From Millionella massiliensis (GTDB lineage Bacteria; Bacteroidota; Bacteroidia; Bacteroidales; Rikenellaceae), in assembly GCF_900104655.1 (NCBI RefSeq), contig NZ_FNWD01000002.1, positions 914,246 through 978,245 of the forward strand: a stretch of 64,000 nucleotides of DNA. Direction: 5' to 3'. Both the position numbers and the translations under genes were made by a program. Below the pieces are notes generated by a model. It did no database searches, was not told the DNA's origin, and saw nothing but the letters and a program-made list of their open reading frames with translations. Positions 20,459 through 28,982 of the stretch are shown piece by piece (position 1 is the first letter of the stretch; each line of letters opens with the position of its first letter).

Positions 20459-21156
20459 GAACAGCCGCAATACATAAACTGTGGGATGACCTCTATTCGA
20501 GGCAATACCACTCTGTCGGTGTGGCCGAAGCCACCGCCCGCCCGGCGTGAGGGCAGTTCCATATTGTTCACGAAGTGCTGTATTCAAAAGCCCGCGAACG
20601 CGATAAAGAGAGAAACGAACGATTTGCTCAGCGGCGAATCGTTCGTTTCTCTTTGAGCGGGCTTTATTATTTTAGATAAAACGTTCTTCGACTGCCCTGC
20701 GCGGGCGGCGGCCGCGTGCTCGCGGCGGAGCGGGCGATACTGCGTATCGCTTGTTTCATCTTCACTGCGGCGAAGCATTGAGAAGCATTACCTCAAACAG
20801 CCGTATTCGCACAATTTCGGAATGACCACTATTCGAGGCAATACCACTCTGTCGGTGTGGCCGAAGCCACCGCCCGCCCGGCGTGAGGGCAGTCCCGTAC
20901 TGTTCACGAAGTGCTGTATTCAAAAGCCCGCGAAACGCGATAAAGAGATAAACGAATGATTCGCCCAGCGGCGCGAATCGTTCGTTTATCTTTGAGCGGG
21001 CTTTATTTCGTGCGGACAAAAACGCTCTTCGACTGCCCTGCGCGGGCGGCGGCCGCGTGCTCGCGGCGGAGCGGGCGATACTGCGTATCGCTTATGGCGT
21101 TAGAAACCTCTCTGACGGGGTGCCCGAAGGCACCGTGCTCGCGGCGGAGCAATAAC
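20459..21156 (+). repeat. Modular TIR repeat array 1 (two hairpin cassettes plus a chimeric end)
   Basis: It fills most of the 970-base gap after the binding protein gene. Order: spacer+A module (A 20499-20569, ending GGGCAGT at 20551-20557), hairpin H 20587-20665, B module from ACTGCCC at 20691, spacer, A 20835-20905 (GGGCAGT 20887-20893), H 20923-21004, B from 21032, then a chimera at 21101-21156. The two A modules are 336 bases apart. H has outer arms AAAGCCCGC/GCGGGCTTT and an 18-bp inner stem. In the chimera the first half of an A module is fused to the second half of a B module. Bases 20373-20458 and 21157-21254 hold nothing recognised. Confidence 0.9.
20587..20665 (+). terminator. Terminator-like hairpin cassette in array 1
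   Basis: Long two-part stem: AAAGCCCGC pairs with GCGGGCTTT, and an AAAGAGA..ACGAACGATT arm pairs with AATCGTTCGT..TCTTT. It could end the upstream binding protein transcript. The second copy at 20923-21004 differs in sequence but keeps pairing. Confidence 0.7.
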
Positions 21157-21254
21157 TTGCTTTGCATCGACAGCCAACAACGGAATTTACCTCACCTCGA
21201 ATATCTCCCAAGGAACGATTTACAAACATCCGACCGCTCAATACTCTTTTTCAC

Positions 21255-21262
21255 TATCTTTG
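21255..21262 (+). promoter_or_regulatory. -7 box of the 21344 lipoprotein gene
   Basis: TATCTTTG, 82 bases before the ATG. The -33 element is not clear. Confidence 0.5.
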
Positions 21263-21343
21263 ATTCGTTTTCGAAATGTCGCATCTTCTAATCCCGCTGT
21301 CTTCTTTCAACCACAATAATCCACCACTAACCCCAAATTCACC

Positions 21344-22237
21344 ATGAAACTGCATCCCCTCAAACTATGGCAACTCAGCCTGGCACTACTGCTGACAGGC
21401 TGCGGCTCCACCCCTACCGAACCGACCTTCCCCGAACAACCCTCCCGCGCAGCCAACGAAGGCTTCCAATGGGAAGAGATCCGCGGTGCCGGTCTTCGCC
21501 TTTGGACCCAGTACAACGACCACCTGCAAGTCGTAGCCGACAACCGTCTGCCCGGTCTGTGGGTCGAGCGGAACAGTGACCCGTCCACCCGTACCCTGGC
21601 GGTCCGCATTTTCGAACTGCCCGGCAACGACATCAACAGCCTGCTCCCGCTACTGCAACAAGAGCCGGGATGGGACGCCAGCCAGACCTGCACTTTCGAG
21701 GAGACCCCGTGCGACCGCCCCGGCGTCAAACGCTACCGGCTCGTTCCGACCGGTTCGTATGCCGACTCGATCCGCCAGCGCAGTTCTCAAGAACCGATTC
21801 CGGTCACCTGCAACGGTTGGGGCATGGGCAACAGCGGCATCCGCTACTTCGAAGTACACGCCAACCGTCCCGACCGGGCGCTGTTTCTCGAAATCGGTCA
21901 GGACGCCCCACTGTATGACGAGCAGAGTATCGTTTTCGACGACTCGCCGATTCCCACCGCCGACTCCGTTCAGCGAGTCACAGGCCAACTGATCATCGGC
22001 CACGAAGTACGTTCCTTCACGGCTGACAACGATACTGTCGAATATTGGGTCGTTGACCGGAGCGGACGACTGGCCGAAGCCTACGACAGCCTGACGGGCG
22101 GCGTAAAAAATGGCACCCCCGTCCACGCCGAACTGCGGGTGATCGACCGCGGAACGACCGACGAAGGGTTCGCTGCCGAATATGCCGGCGTTTATCAGGT
22201 CGTGGAAGTGATCGGCCTGCAACCGCTCCAAAAGTAG
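21344..22237 (+). CDS. Hypothetical lipoprotein
   Basis: Predicted 297-residue lipoprotein with lipobox LTGC and Cys20. I do not recognise a domain. The body is rich in aromatic and acidic residues, with alternating short strands (VIDRGTTDEGFAAEYAGVYQVVEV near the end) and two cysteines about 8 apart near 120. It has its own promoter and no operon partner. It may be restricted to Alistipes and relatives. Location is probably the outer membrane. Confidence 0.8.
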   Translation: MKLHPLKLWQLSLALLLTGCGSTPTEPTFPEQPSRAANEGFQWEEIRGAGLRLWTQYNDHLQVVADNRLPGLWVERNSDPSTRTLAVRIFELPGNDINSLLPLLQQEPGWDASQTCTFEETPCDRPGVKRYRLVPTGSYADSIRQRSSQEPIPVTCNGWGMGNSGIRYFEVHANRPDRALFLEIGQDAPLYDEQSIVFDDSPIPTADSVQRVTGQLIIGHEVRSFTADNDTVEYWVVDRSGRLAEAYDSLTGGVKNGTPVHAELRVIDRGTTDEGFAAEYAGVYQVVEVIGLQPLQK

Positions 22238-22657
22238 CGCCGACACGAAACAACCGACCGCCATCGGCACCGATTGTCAGCGGAACCGCCCCGACGCATA
22301 GCCATGCAAACACGCGCCGAATACACGCTGACCGCAAGCTAAAGATTTCGCCCCACCCCACCACATTCGGATTCCGACAGCTACCCATCTCGTTTCCACG
22401 TGTAGCGTTTCACTAACGGCAACCGATAGCCCATTATGCCGGCGCTTTAAAATTTTCGTTAACTTAGCCCGTCCAAAACGGGTTGCCGCCAGTCTGGACC
22501 GAGCATCCGGACTGGCGGTTTCGTTCGGCTGCTACCACAATATTAGGGACAACACTGCCGACCGACATCCACCCCGCAACATTCGGCAACGGAGCGCCAA
22601 CTCGCCACAAGAGGACACGACGAGCACTCCGTCCACCACCCAAAGCATCCACCCACC
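22238..22657. other. Intergenic region with one hairpin (22487-22519)
   Basis: 420 bases without a gene. A hairpin of about 12 bp (CCGCCAGT with ACTGGCGG plus inner pairs) at 22487-22519 is followed by TTTCGTT, so it is a possible terminator, but it lies 250 bases after the lipoprotein stop. No clear promoter for the next gene. Confidence 0.45.
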
Positions 22658-23062
22658 ATGGCAGAAGGAGTACGCATCGACAAATGGTTATGGTCCGTTC
22701 GGCTGTTCAAAACACGCAGCGACGCGGCCGAAGCGTGCAAAAGCAATCGAGTGCTGATCGACGGCAAACCGATCAAACCGTCGCGCGAAGTGCGCGTCGG
22801 CGAAGTCGTATCGATACGGAAGATGCCCGTTGTATATAGTTTCCGGATTTTGGAGTTGGTCGCCAACCGCCAGCCCGCGAAAAACGTTCCGCGCTACATC
22901 GAAGACGTCACCCCGCAGGAAGAGTTGTTGAAACTGGAGATGGCCCGTGCCGGAGCCTTTGCCGTCCGCGACCGCGGTATGGGACGCCCCACCAAGAAAG
23001 AGCGTCGCGACATCGAAGAGCTGCTGGCCGAGTTGGGCGAGGACGACGCATTCGACGACTAG
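22658..23062 (+). CDS. S4-domain RNA-binding protein, Hsp15-like
   Basis: Predicted 134-residue protein. Residues 5-65 form an S4 RNA-binding domain (RIDKWLWSVRLFKTRSDA, then NRVLIDGKPIKPSREVRVGE), the hallmark of Hsp15/HslR, which rescues stalled 50S subunits carrying nascent peptide. The rest is a charged tail with GRPTKKERRDIEEL, as in HslR homologues, ending in an acidic stretch (GEDDAFDD). The start at 22658 is the only sensible one. It is a single gene, convergent with the GH20 hexosaminidase across a repeat-rich gap. Confidence 0.88.
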   Translation: MAEGVRIDKWLWSVRLFKTRSDAAEACKSNRVLIDGKPIKPSREVRVGEVVSIRKMPVVYSFRILELVANRQPAKNVPRYIEDVTPQEELLKLEMARAGAFAVRDRGMGRPTKKERRDIEELLAELGEDDAFDD

Positions 23063-23223
23063 CCCTCGCCCACGGGACCTCCCGCCGAAGAAACTCCCCC
23101 AAAAAACACAGAAGGAGAGGAACTCTGTCAACGAGAGATTTCCCCCGGAATTCTTCACACAGGATCTTCCCTTTCCTCCGTTTTCGACACATTCCGCAGT
23201 TTGTCCTCCGATCAACAATCACA

Positions 23224-23270
23224 ACAAAAGAGGCGGGGCCGGGCCTGCACGGACCCCCCCCTTTTTTTTG
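23224..23270 (+). terminator. Probable terminator of the S4-domain gene
   Basis: A GC-rich hairpin (GGGGCCGG...CGGACCCC) followed by eight T on the plus strand, 160 bases after the stop. It is the left arm of the inverted repeat. Confidence 0.65.
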
Positions 23271-23573
23271 CTTTTCCACCCGTCTCTTTTTTACACCAAA
23301 AGTGTATAAAAGAAAAGCCCCACCCCCCCCCAACCACACAAAGTAACGCCCGCCCTAACGCAAACCCCCTTTAAAGGCTCCAAAGACCCCCACCTCTCCC
23401 CGATATCCCCTTGCCCTGCCCCGGGGGGGGGGGTCTGTCCGCTGGGGTGCCACAAAAAAAAACAGAAGAAAAGGAACTCTACCACGGATATATTCCCCCC
23501 GTATTTCTCCACACAGGCTCTCCCCTTCCCTCCTTTTCCCACACATCCCGCATTTTCCCCCCCAAACAAAAAC

Positions 23574-23621
23574 CAAAAAAAAAGGGGGGGGTCCGTGCAT
23601 GCACGGCCCCGCCTCTTTTGT
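23574..23621 (-). terminator. Terminator of the GH20 gene
   Basis: On the minus strand GGGGCCGTGC pairs with GCACGGACCCC, and nine T follow. It lies 16 bases past the hexosaminidase stop, the standard place for an intrinsic terminator. It is the mirror copy of the one at 23224. Confidence 0.8.
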
Positions 23622-23636
23622 TCGCTTTACAGCAGG

Positions 23637-26018
23637 TTACTTCGCCTGATGAGTCAGCTGAGTCGGAGCGACTTTGACGTAACGATCCGACGAAGGAGCT
23701 TTCACATAGAAGGTGATTTCGTTCCAGCCATTGGGCCATCCGTGTTTGATCATATCGTTGAATACCAGTTTGAACGGATGTTTTCCGGCCGCCATGGCAC
23801 GGGTAGTTTTGTGACGCTGGAAGCGGCTGGCGCACTCCTGACCGTTTTTCACGAGCAGTTCACCATCGATCCAGAGTTCGTCCATATCGGTCGTGAAGCC
23901 ATAGACACCGTCTTCGGGCAGATCCACAAAGCCTTCGTAAACGAGCAGTGCATTGTCATCGGGACCGGCACCCGGTACGCGGCCATGTTTGAAGTAACGG
24001 ATCACGGTATCCTGGCCGAACTGGGCCGCAGCGACCTGTTCGTCGGTCACGAACAGACCCGGAGCGATACGCATCACGATACCCGAATCGGCCTGAGCCA
24101 CTTCGGTAGCGGGTTTGAGCGACTGTTTTTCGACGCGGATGGTGCGTACGTTGCTGAGTTTGCCCTGAGGCAGGAGCGTAGCGATGTTGATGGTCACGGG
24201 TTGGTCGCCGCCGATCATCAGCGTATCGGTATAGCGTGCGGACTCAGCCGTAGGCATCGAACCGTCGAGGGTATAGACCATCGGCAGGTTGCGGGTGTTG
24301 TTGAAGGGCACGGCCACCGAGTCACCGGTGAAGGCTACCAAGTCAACCAGCGTACCTTCGGGCATCGGGATGTGGTAGGTGATGTCGTGGTAGTCCAGAC
24401 GCACCTGAGCATTGACCAGACGACGCTGGAAGTCGTTCCAGTCCTTGTTGCCGGCCGGCGACCAGTCCACTTCGGCCAGAGCCAGCGTACGCGGGTAGTA
24501 CATATACTCGCGCTGGGTATCCGAAAGGATGTATTCGGCCCAGAGGTTACCCTGCACACCGATGATATATTTGCCGATTTCGGCCGGCATCGTGTCGGGC
24601 ACGGGGTTGTAGCTGTAGACTTTTTCCACGGTCGAATAACCGCCGATCGCAGCAGGTTCCACTTCAGCGGCACCCTGCAGGTGGTCGAGGTAGAAACCGG
24701 CGCTGTTCGGGGTCATGATCACGTCGTGCTGCTGTTTGGCAGCGGCAATACCGCCAGCCTCGCCACGCCAGCTCATCACCGTGGCCGACGGAGCCAGACC
24801 GCCTTCGAGAATTTCGTCCCAACCGATAATCTTCTTACCGTGTTCGTTGGCAAATTTTTCGATACGGGTGATGGTGTAGCTTTGGAGCAGCTCCTCGGAG
24901 CTGTGTTTTTTGCCGTTGGCATCCGCTACGCGCGATTTCACATCAAGTCCCTCTTCTTTGATGCGTTTCTGGCAGTCGGGACACTCTTTCCAACGCCCTT
25001 TCGGACATTCGTCGCCGCCGATGTGGATATACTCGCCGGGGAAGAGGGCGAATACTTCGGTCAGCACATCTTCGAGGAAGTTGAAGGTAGCCTCTTTACC
25101 GGGGCAGAAGACATCCTCTTCGACACCCCAGATGATACGGGGCTGATCGAACGGGCCGCCGGTGCAGGAGAGTTCGGGATGCGACACCAGAGCAGCTTTG
25201 GCGTGGCCGGGCATCTCGATTTCGGGGATGATCGTAATGAAGCGTTCCTGAGCATAGGCAACCACCTCTTTGATCTGTTCCTGGGTGTAGAAGCCGCCGT
25301 GTTTCGAGCCGTCGCCTTCGGTGCGGATAGCGCCTTTTTCGGTCAGTTCCGGATATTTCTTGATTTCAATGGTCCACAGCTGGTCTTCGGTCAGGTGCCA
25401 GTGGAAGACGTTCATTTTGAACATCGCCAGCACGTCCAACTGTTTTTTGATGAAGTCCACGCCGGTGAAGTGACGGCACGGATCGAACATCACACCGCGG
25501 TACTGGAAGCGGGGCTGGTCCTGAATGGCAACAGCCGGGATGGTCCATTCAATGTTTTTGATTTTCTGCGAGCTTTCGATTTCGGCCGGAAGCAGTTGCA
25601 GCAGGGTCTGTGCCCCATAATAGGCACCTGCGGGAGTAGCAGCGGCAATGGTCACGCCCTGCGGGGTCGAGGTCAGCGTATAGCCCTCTTTGTTGGCGAT
25701 ATTGCTGTCGACCACAAAGCTGATATAGTTTTCGGCCGGAGCTTCCTGAGCGACTTTGAGGTCGTAACCGGCAGCGGTTTTGACTTTGGAGGCCAGCAGT
25801 GCGGTAGCCTGAGCGAAGTCGGGCGTAGCGCATGCGATGACGGTCGAGCCATTGAGGGTGAACGAGCCCTCGTTTTGGGTCATTTGTGCCGGTACGGGGA
25901 TGATGTTGATCCCTTCGTTCCAGCTTCGGTTTTCGGGTGCCGAGCAGGCCGTCAGCACGAGCGCGGCAGTGGCGCAGGCCAACGTGGCAATACCCGACAG
26001 GCGAACTTGTCGTTTCAT
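23637..26018 (-). CDS. Beta-N-acetylhexosaminidase (GH20) with PA14-like C terminus
   Basis: Predicted 793-residue lipoprotein (lipobox LTAC, Cys25). Domains in order: GH20b-like N-terminal domain (about 40-165), the GH20 TIM barrel (about 165-520), a chitobiase C-terminal-like domain (YTLDGSMPTAES near 560), and a PA14-like domain (about 650-790) that may bind sugar. The catalytic pair Asp336-Glu337 sits in HIGGDEC, and substrate contacts HWHLTEDQ are near 210. The enzyme removes terminal GlcNAc/GalNAc from host or diet glycans at the cell surface or in the periplasm. There is no SusC/SusD pair nearby, so it is not in a classical polysaccharide locus. Confidence 0.95.
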   Translation of the reverse strand: MKRQVRLSGIATLACATAALVLTACSAPENRSWNEGINIIPVPAQMTQNEGSFTLNGSTVIACATPDFAQATALLASKVKTAAGYDLKVAQEAPAENYISFVVDSNIANKEGYTLTSTPQGVTIAAATPAGAYYGAQTLLQLLPAEIESSQKIKNIEWTIPAVAIQDQPRFQYRGVMFDPCRHFTGVDFIKKQLDVLAMFKMNVFHWHLTEDQLWTIEIKKYPELTEKGAIRTEGDGSKHGGFYTQEQIKEVVAYAQERFITIIPEIEMPGHAKAALVSHPELSCTGGPFDQPRIIWGVEEDVFCPGKEATFNFLEDVLTEVFALFPGEYIHIGGDECPKGRWKECPDCQKRIKEEGLDVKSRVADANGKKHSSEELLQSYTITRIEKFANEHGKKIIGWDEILEGGLAPSATVMSWRGEAGGIAAAKQQHDVIMTPNSAGFYLDHLQGAAEVEPAAIGGYSTVEKVYSYNPVPDTMPAEIGKYIIGVQGNLWAEYILSDTQREYMYYPRTLALAEVDWSPAGNKDWNDFQRRLVNAQVRLDYHDITYHIPMPEGTLVDLVAFTGDSVAVPFNNTRNLPMVYTLDGSMPTAESARYTDTLMIGGDQPVTINIATLLPQGKLSNVRTIRVEKQSLKPATEVAQADSGIVMRIAPGLFVTDEQVAAAQFGQDTVIRYFKHGRVPGAGPDDNALLVYEGFVDLPEDGVYGFTTDMDELWIDGELLVKNGQECASRFQRHKTTRAMAAGKHPFKLVFNDMIKHGWPNGWNEITFYVKAPSSDRYVKVAPTQLTHQAK

Positions 26019-26132
26019 GTTGAGTATGGTTAGTTTTAGTGGTTAATAAATTTCCGTTTTGAAGCGGTGCCACAGGTTTTCGCGGGCCGGGCCACGAACC
26101 CTCTCGGACACCTTTGCATTGTTTACAGGTTT

Positions 26133-26161
26133 GGGGAAGAGCTCGTCACAAACTCTTCCCC
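26133..26161 (-). terminator. glyA terminator
   Basis: A 9-bp perfect stem (26133-26141 with 26153-26161) about 70 bases after the glyA stop. The U-tract is weak. It might instead sit in the leader of the GH20 gene. Confidence 0.55.
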
Positions 26162-26228
26162 AATCACCTTTCGGGGCTGTTTTTCGCCTCCCCTCCTCCG
26201 GACCGCCATGCGGACCGGGCGACTCACA

Positions 26229-27509
26229 CTACCAGGCAAAAAGCGGGTAGTTGGCCATCAGGGCGTTCACCTCTTTGCGAACGGCAGCGATCACCTGTTC
26301 GTCTTCGGGAGCGTTCAGCACGCGGTCGATCAGCTCCACGATCACGGGCATCTGTTCTTCCTTGAGGCCGCGGGTCGTAATGGCGGGCGTACCGATACGG
26401 ATACCGGAGGTCTGGAACGGCGAACGGCTGTCGAAGGGGACCATGTTTTTATTGGTGGTGATGTCGGCAGCCACGAGCGAGCGTTCGGCCTGTTTCCCGG
26501 TGAGTTCGGGGAATTTCGAGCGCAGGTCGATCAGCATCAGGTGGTTGTCAGTACCGCCGGAGATAATCTTGTAACCTTTGGCCACAAAAGCGGCAGCCAT
26601 GGCCTGTGCGTTTTTCTGCACCTGTTTCTGGTAGGTTTTGTATTCGGGCTGGAGGGCTTCGCCGAAGGCTACGGCCTTGGCGGCGATCACGTGTTCCAGC
26701 GGACCGCCCTGCGCACCAGGGAATACGGCGCTGTTGAGCATGGCCGAAATTTTTTTGGTTTCGCCTTTGGGCGTTTTGACGCCCCACCAGTTTTCGAAAT
26801 CCTTGCCGACGAGGATGATCCCGCCACGCGGGCCACGCAGCGTTTTGTGGGTGGTCGAGGTGACGATATGGGCATATTTAACCGGATTTTCGAGCAATCC
26901 GGCGGCGATCAGCCCGGCCGTGTGGGCCATGTCGATCCAGAGCACGGCGTTCACTTTGTCGGCGATTTCGCGCATGCGCTTGTAGTCCCATTCGCGGCTG
27001 TATGCCGAGGCACCGCCGACGATCATTTTGGGTTTGCATTCGAGCGCGAGGGCTTCCATTTTATCGTAATCGATCGTTCCGGTAGTTTCATCTACCTGAT
27101 AACCAACCGGATTGTACAGAATCCCGGAGAAGTTGACGGGCGAACCGTGGGTCAGGTGTCCACCGTGTGCCAGGTCGAGTCCCATGAAGGTTTCGCCGGG
27201 TTTCATCACGGCCAGGAACACGGCCATATTGGCCTGCGCTCCGGAGTGGGGTTGCACGTTGGCATATTCGGCCCCGTAGAGTTGGCATACCCGGTCGATG
27301 GCCAGTTGTTCCACCTGGTCGATGACCTGACAACCGCCGTAGTAACGTGCATTGGGGTATCCTTCGGCATATTTGTTGGTGAGGACGGAACCCATGGCTT
27401 CCATGACCTCGTCGCTGACGAAGTTTTCGGAGGCAATCAGTTCGATGCCGTGCATCTGACGGGCGCGTTCCTGCCCGATAAGGTCGAAAATGGCTGTGTC
27501 GCGGTTCAT
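26229..27509 (-). CDS. glyA: Serine hydroxymethyltransferase
   Basis: Predicted 426-residue PLP enzyme that interconverts serine and glycine with tetrahydrofolate, the main source of one-carbon units. Motifs: ELIASENF near 24, [10 protein letters not shown] near 50, HGGHLTHG near 120, and the PLP lysine in [12 protein letters not shown] near 230. Length is normal for the bacterial enzyme. It is a single gene with its own promoter region, divergent from fabG. Confidence 0.97.
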   Translation of the reverse strand: MNRDTAIFDLIGQERARQMHGIELIASENFVSDEVMEAMGSVLTNKYAEGYPNARYYGGCQVIDQVEQLAIDRVCQLYGAEYANVQPHSGAQANMAVFLAVMKPGETFMGLDLAHGGHLTHGSPVNFSGILYNPVGYQVDETTGTIDYDKMEALALECKPKMIVGGASAYSREWDYKRMREIADKVNAVLWIDMAHTAGLIAAGLLENPVKYAHIVTSTTHKTLRGPRGGIILVGKDFENWWGVKTPKGETKKISAMLNSAVFPGAQGGPLEHVIAAKAVAFGEALQPEYKTYQKQVQKNAQAMAAAFVAKGYKIISGGTDNHLMLIDLRSKFPELTGKQAERSLVAADITTNKNMVPFDSRSPFQTSGIRIGTPAITTRGLKEEQMPVIVELIDRVLNAPEDEQVIAAVRKEVNALMANYPLFAW

Positions 27510-27564
27510 TTCCAGTGTTATTAGTTTAGGTTAATCAGTATTCACAGAAGGGTAAATGATGGGG

Positions 27565-27572
27565 TAAAGGTA
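27565..27572 (-). promoter_or_regulatory. Likely -7 box of glyA
   Basis: TACCTTTA on the minus strand, 55 bases before the glyA ATG. -33 not clear. Confidence 0.45.
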
Positions 27573-27624
27573 TGTAAAATTTCAGAGCCATCCCACACTC
27601 ACGTCCGATATGCGGGAAAAATAT

Positions 27625-27632
27625 TATCTTTG
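27625..27632 (+). promoter_or_regulatory. -7 box of fabG
   Basis: TATCTTTG, 35 bases before the fabG ATG. It is the reason to start fabG at 27667 and not at 27610. Confidence 0.6.
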
Positions 27633-27666
27633 CCTTAATTCGTATAACCAAACAACACACCGAAAC

Positions 27667-28413
27667 ATGAAACTTCTCGAAGGTAAAGTCGCCGTCATCA
27701 CAGGCGCCGCACGGGGGATCGGTAAAGCCATCGCCCTGAAGTTCGCACAGGAAGGGGCCAACATCGCCTTCACCGACCTGAACGCAGACGACAACTTCCT
27801 CAATACCGAAAAAGAGATTGCCGCTCTGGGCGTGCAGGCCAAGGGTTACACCTCGAACGCCGCTGACTTTGCACAGGCCGGTGCCACCATCGAACAGATC
27901 GTCAAGGATTTCGGCAAAGTCGACATTCTGGTCAACAACGCCGGTATCACCCGCGACGGCCTGCTGATGCGCATGACCGAACAGCAGTGGGACATGGTGA
28001 TTAACGTCAACCTCAAATCGGCCTTCAACCTGACCAAAGCCGTTCTGCCCTACATGATGAAACAGCGCTCGGGTTCGATCGTGAACATGAGTTCCGTAGT
28101 GGGTGTCAGCGGCAATGCCGGACAGGCCAACTACTCCGCATCGAAAGCAGGTCTGATCGGTCTGACCAAATCGACCGCCAAAGAGCTGGGTTCGCGCGGC
28201 ATCCGTTGCAACGCTATCGCTCCGGGCTTCATCATCACCGACATGACCGGTGCTCTGCCTGAAGACGTGCGCAAAGACTGGGAATCGAAAATTCCGCTCA
28301 AACGAGGCGGTACCCCGGCCGACGTAGCCAACGTCTGCACCTTCCTGGCCTCCGACTTGGCAGGTTACGTGACCGGTCAGGTGATCCACTGCTGCGGCGG
28401 GATGAACATGTAA
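27667..28413 (+). CDS. fabG: 3-oxoacyl-[ACP] reductase FabG
   Basis: Predicted 248-residue classical short-chain dehydrogenase. Cofactor motif TGAARGIG at 12-19, NNAG near 90, the catalytic Tyr156 and Lys160 in YSASK, and the PG(F)I stretch after it. The sequence is typical of FabG, which reduces 3-oxoacyl-ACP with NADPH in fatty acid synthesis. Other SDR substrates are possible, but the identity pattern (GITRDGLLMRMTE, VVGVSGNAGQANYSASKAG) is FabG-like. The stop is followed within 30 bases by repeat array 2. Confidence 0.92.
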   Translation: MKLLEGKVAVITGAARGIGKAIALKFAQEGANIAFTDLNADDNFLNTEKEIAALGVQAKGYTSNAADFAQAGATIEQIVKDFGKVDILVNNAGITRDGLLMRMTEQQWDMVINVNLKSAFNLTKAVLPYMMKQRSGSIVNMSSVVGVSGNAGQANYSASKAGLIGLTKSTAKELGSRGIRCNAIAPGFIITDMTGALPEDVRKDWESKIPLKRGGTPADVANVCTFLASDLAGYVTGQVIHCCGGMNM

Positions 28414-28527
28414 CATGCACTCCCCGGCAGGAGTTATGTTAGAGGTAATACCCCTCTGACGGGGTGCCCGAAGGCACCGCCCGCCCGGCGTGAGGGCAGT
28501 TCCATACTGTTCTCTTCTCTATTATAG

Positions 28528-28565
28528 AAAACGAGCGATTCGCCACACGGCAAATCGCTCGTTTT
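28528..28565. terminator. Hairpin 1 of array 2, probable fabG terminator
   Basis: A 13-14 bp stem (AAAACGAGCGATT with AAATCGCTCGTTTT) flanked by A and T runs; it can terminate on either strand. Confidence 0.7.
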
Positions 28566-28751
28566 TGTATACCACTTTTACTGAGAAAAAGCTCTTCGAC
28601 TGCCCTGCGCGGGCGGCGGCCGCGTGCTCGCGGCAGAGCGGGCGATACTGCGTATCGCTTAGGTCTTTAGAAACCCCTCTAACGGGGTGGCCGAAGCCAC
28701 CGCCTGCCCGGCGTGAGGGCAGTCCCATACTGCTCTCGATGCGCTGCATCA

Positions 28752-28829
28752 AAAGCCCGCGAAGCGAAAAAGAGAGAAACGATCGATTCGCCGCTGGGCA
28801 AATCGGTCGTTTCTCTTTGAGCGGGCTTC
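28752..28829. terminator. Hairpin 2 of array 2, probable ahcY terminator
   Basis: Two-part stem with AAAGCCCGC/GCGGGCTT outer arms, the same family as in arrays 1 and 4. It lies about 150 bases downstream of the ahcY stop. Confidence 0.6.
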
Positions 28830-28982
28830 ATTCTCATAAAAAACGCTCTTCGACTGCCCTGCGCGGGCGGGGCCGCGTGCTCGCGGCAGAGCGGGCGATA
28901 CTGCGTATTGCTTGTGCATTAGAAACCCCTCTAACGGGGTGGCCGAAGCCACCGCCCCGGCGTGAGGGCAGTCCCGAACTGT

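Larger units (their letters stand above)
23099..23621. repeat. Homopolymer-rich element with direct and inverted repeats
   Basis: Fills the gap between the S4 gene and the GH20 gene. Two diverged direct repeats (about 23099-23215 and 23453-23570, offset about 354) share runs such as GGAACTCT and CACACAGG. An inverted repeat of about 47 bases joins 23224-23270 and 23574-23621. Each arm contains a GC-rich hairpin beside a C8/G8 and a T8/A9 run. A G11 run lies at 23423-23433. Frames here encode only low-complexity peptides and I do not call genes. Confidence 0.8.
28442..28980 (+). repeat. Modular TIR repeat array 2 (short units)
   Basis: It fills the space between convergent fabG and ahcY. Order: A 28442-28500, hairpin 28528-28565, B from 28599, A ending GGGCAGT at 28717-28723, hairpin 28752-28829, B from 28853, A ending GGGCAGT at 28966-28972. 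The B-to-A units are only 120-125 bp because the spacer is missing. The first hairpin (AAAACGAGCGATT arm) is unrelated to the second, which is the AAAGCCCGC family of array 1. The last A module runs to within 11 bases of the ahcY stop codon. Confidence 0.9.

Noticed and set aside
23423-23433. Phase-variable homopolymer switch (G11)
   Set aside because: The tract is not inside a gene or between a promoter and a start codon, so a switching role has no support.
23291-23600. Minus-strand ORFs in the homopolymer element
   Set aside because: They encode low-complexity peptides driven by C/T and G/A runs and differ in frame between the two repeats.
23595-26033. An 812-codon plus-strand frame over the GH20 gene
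   Set aside because: Longer than the real gene, but GH20 motifs, lipobox and catalytic residues are on the minus strand.
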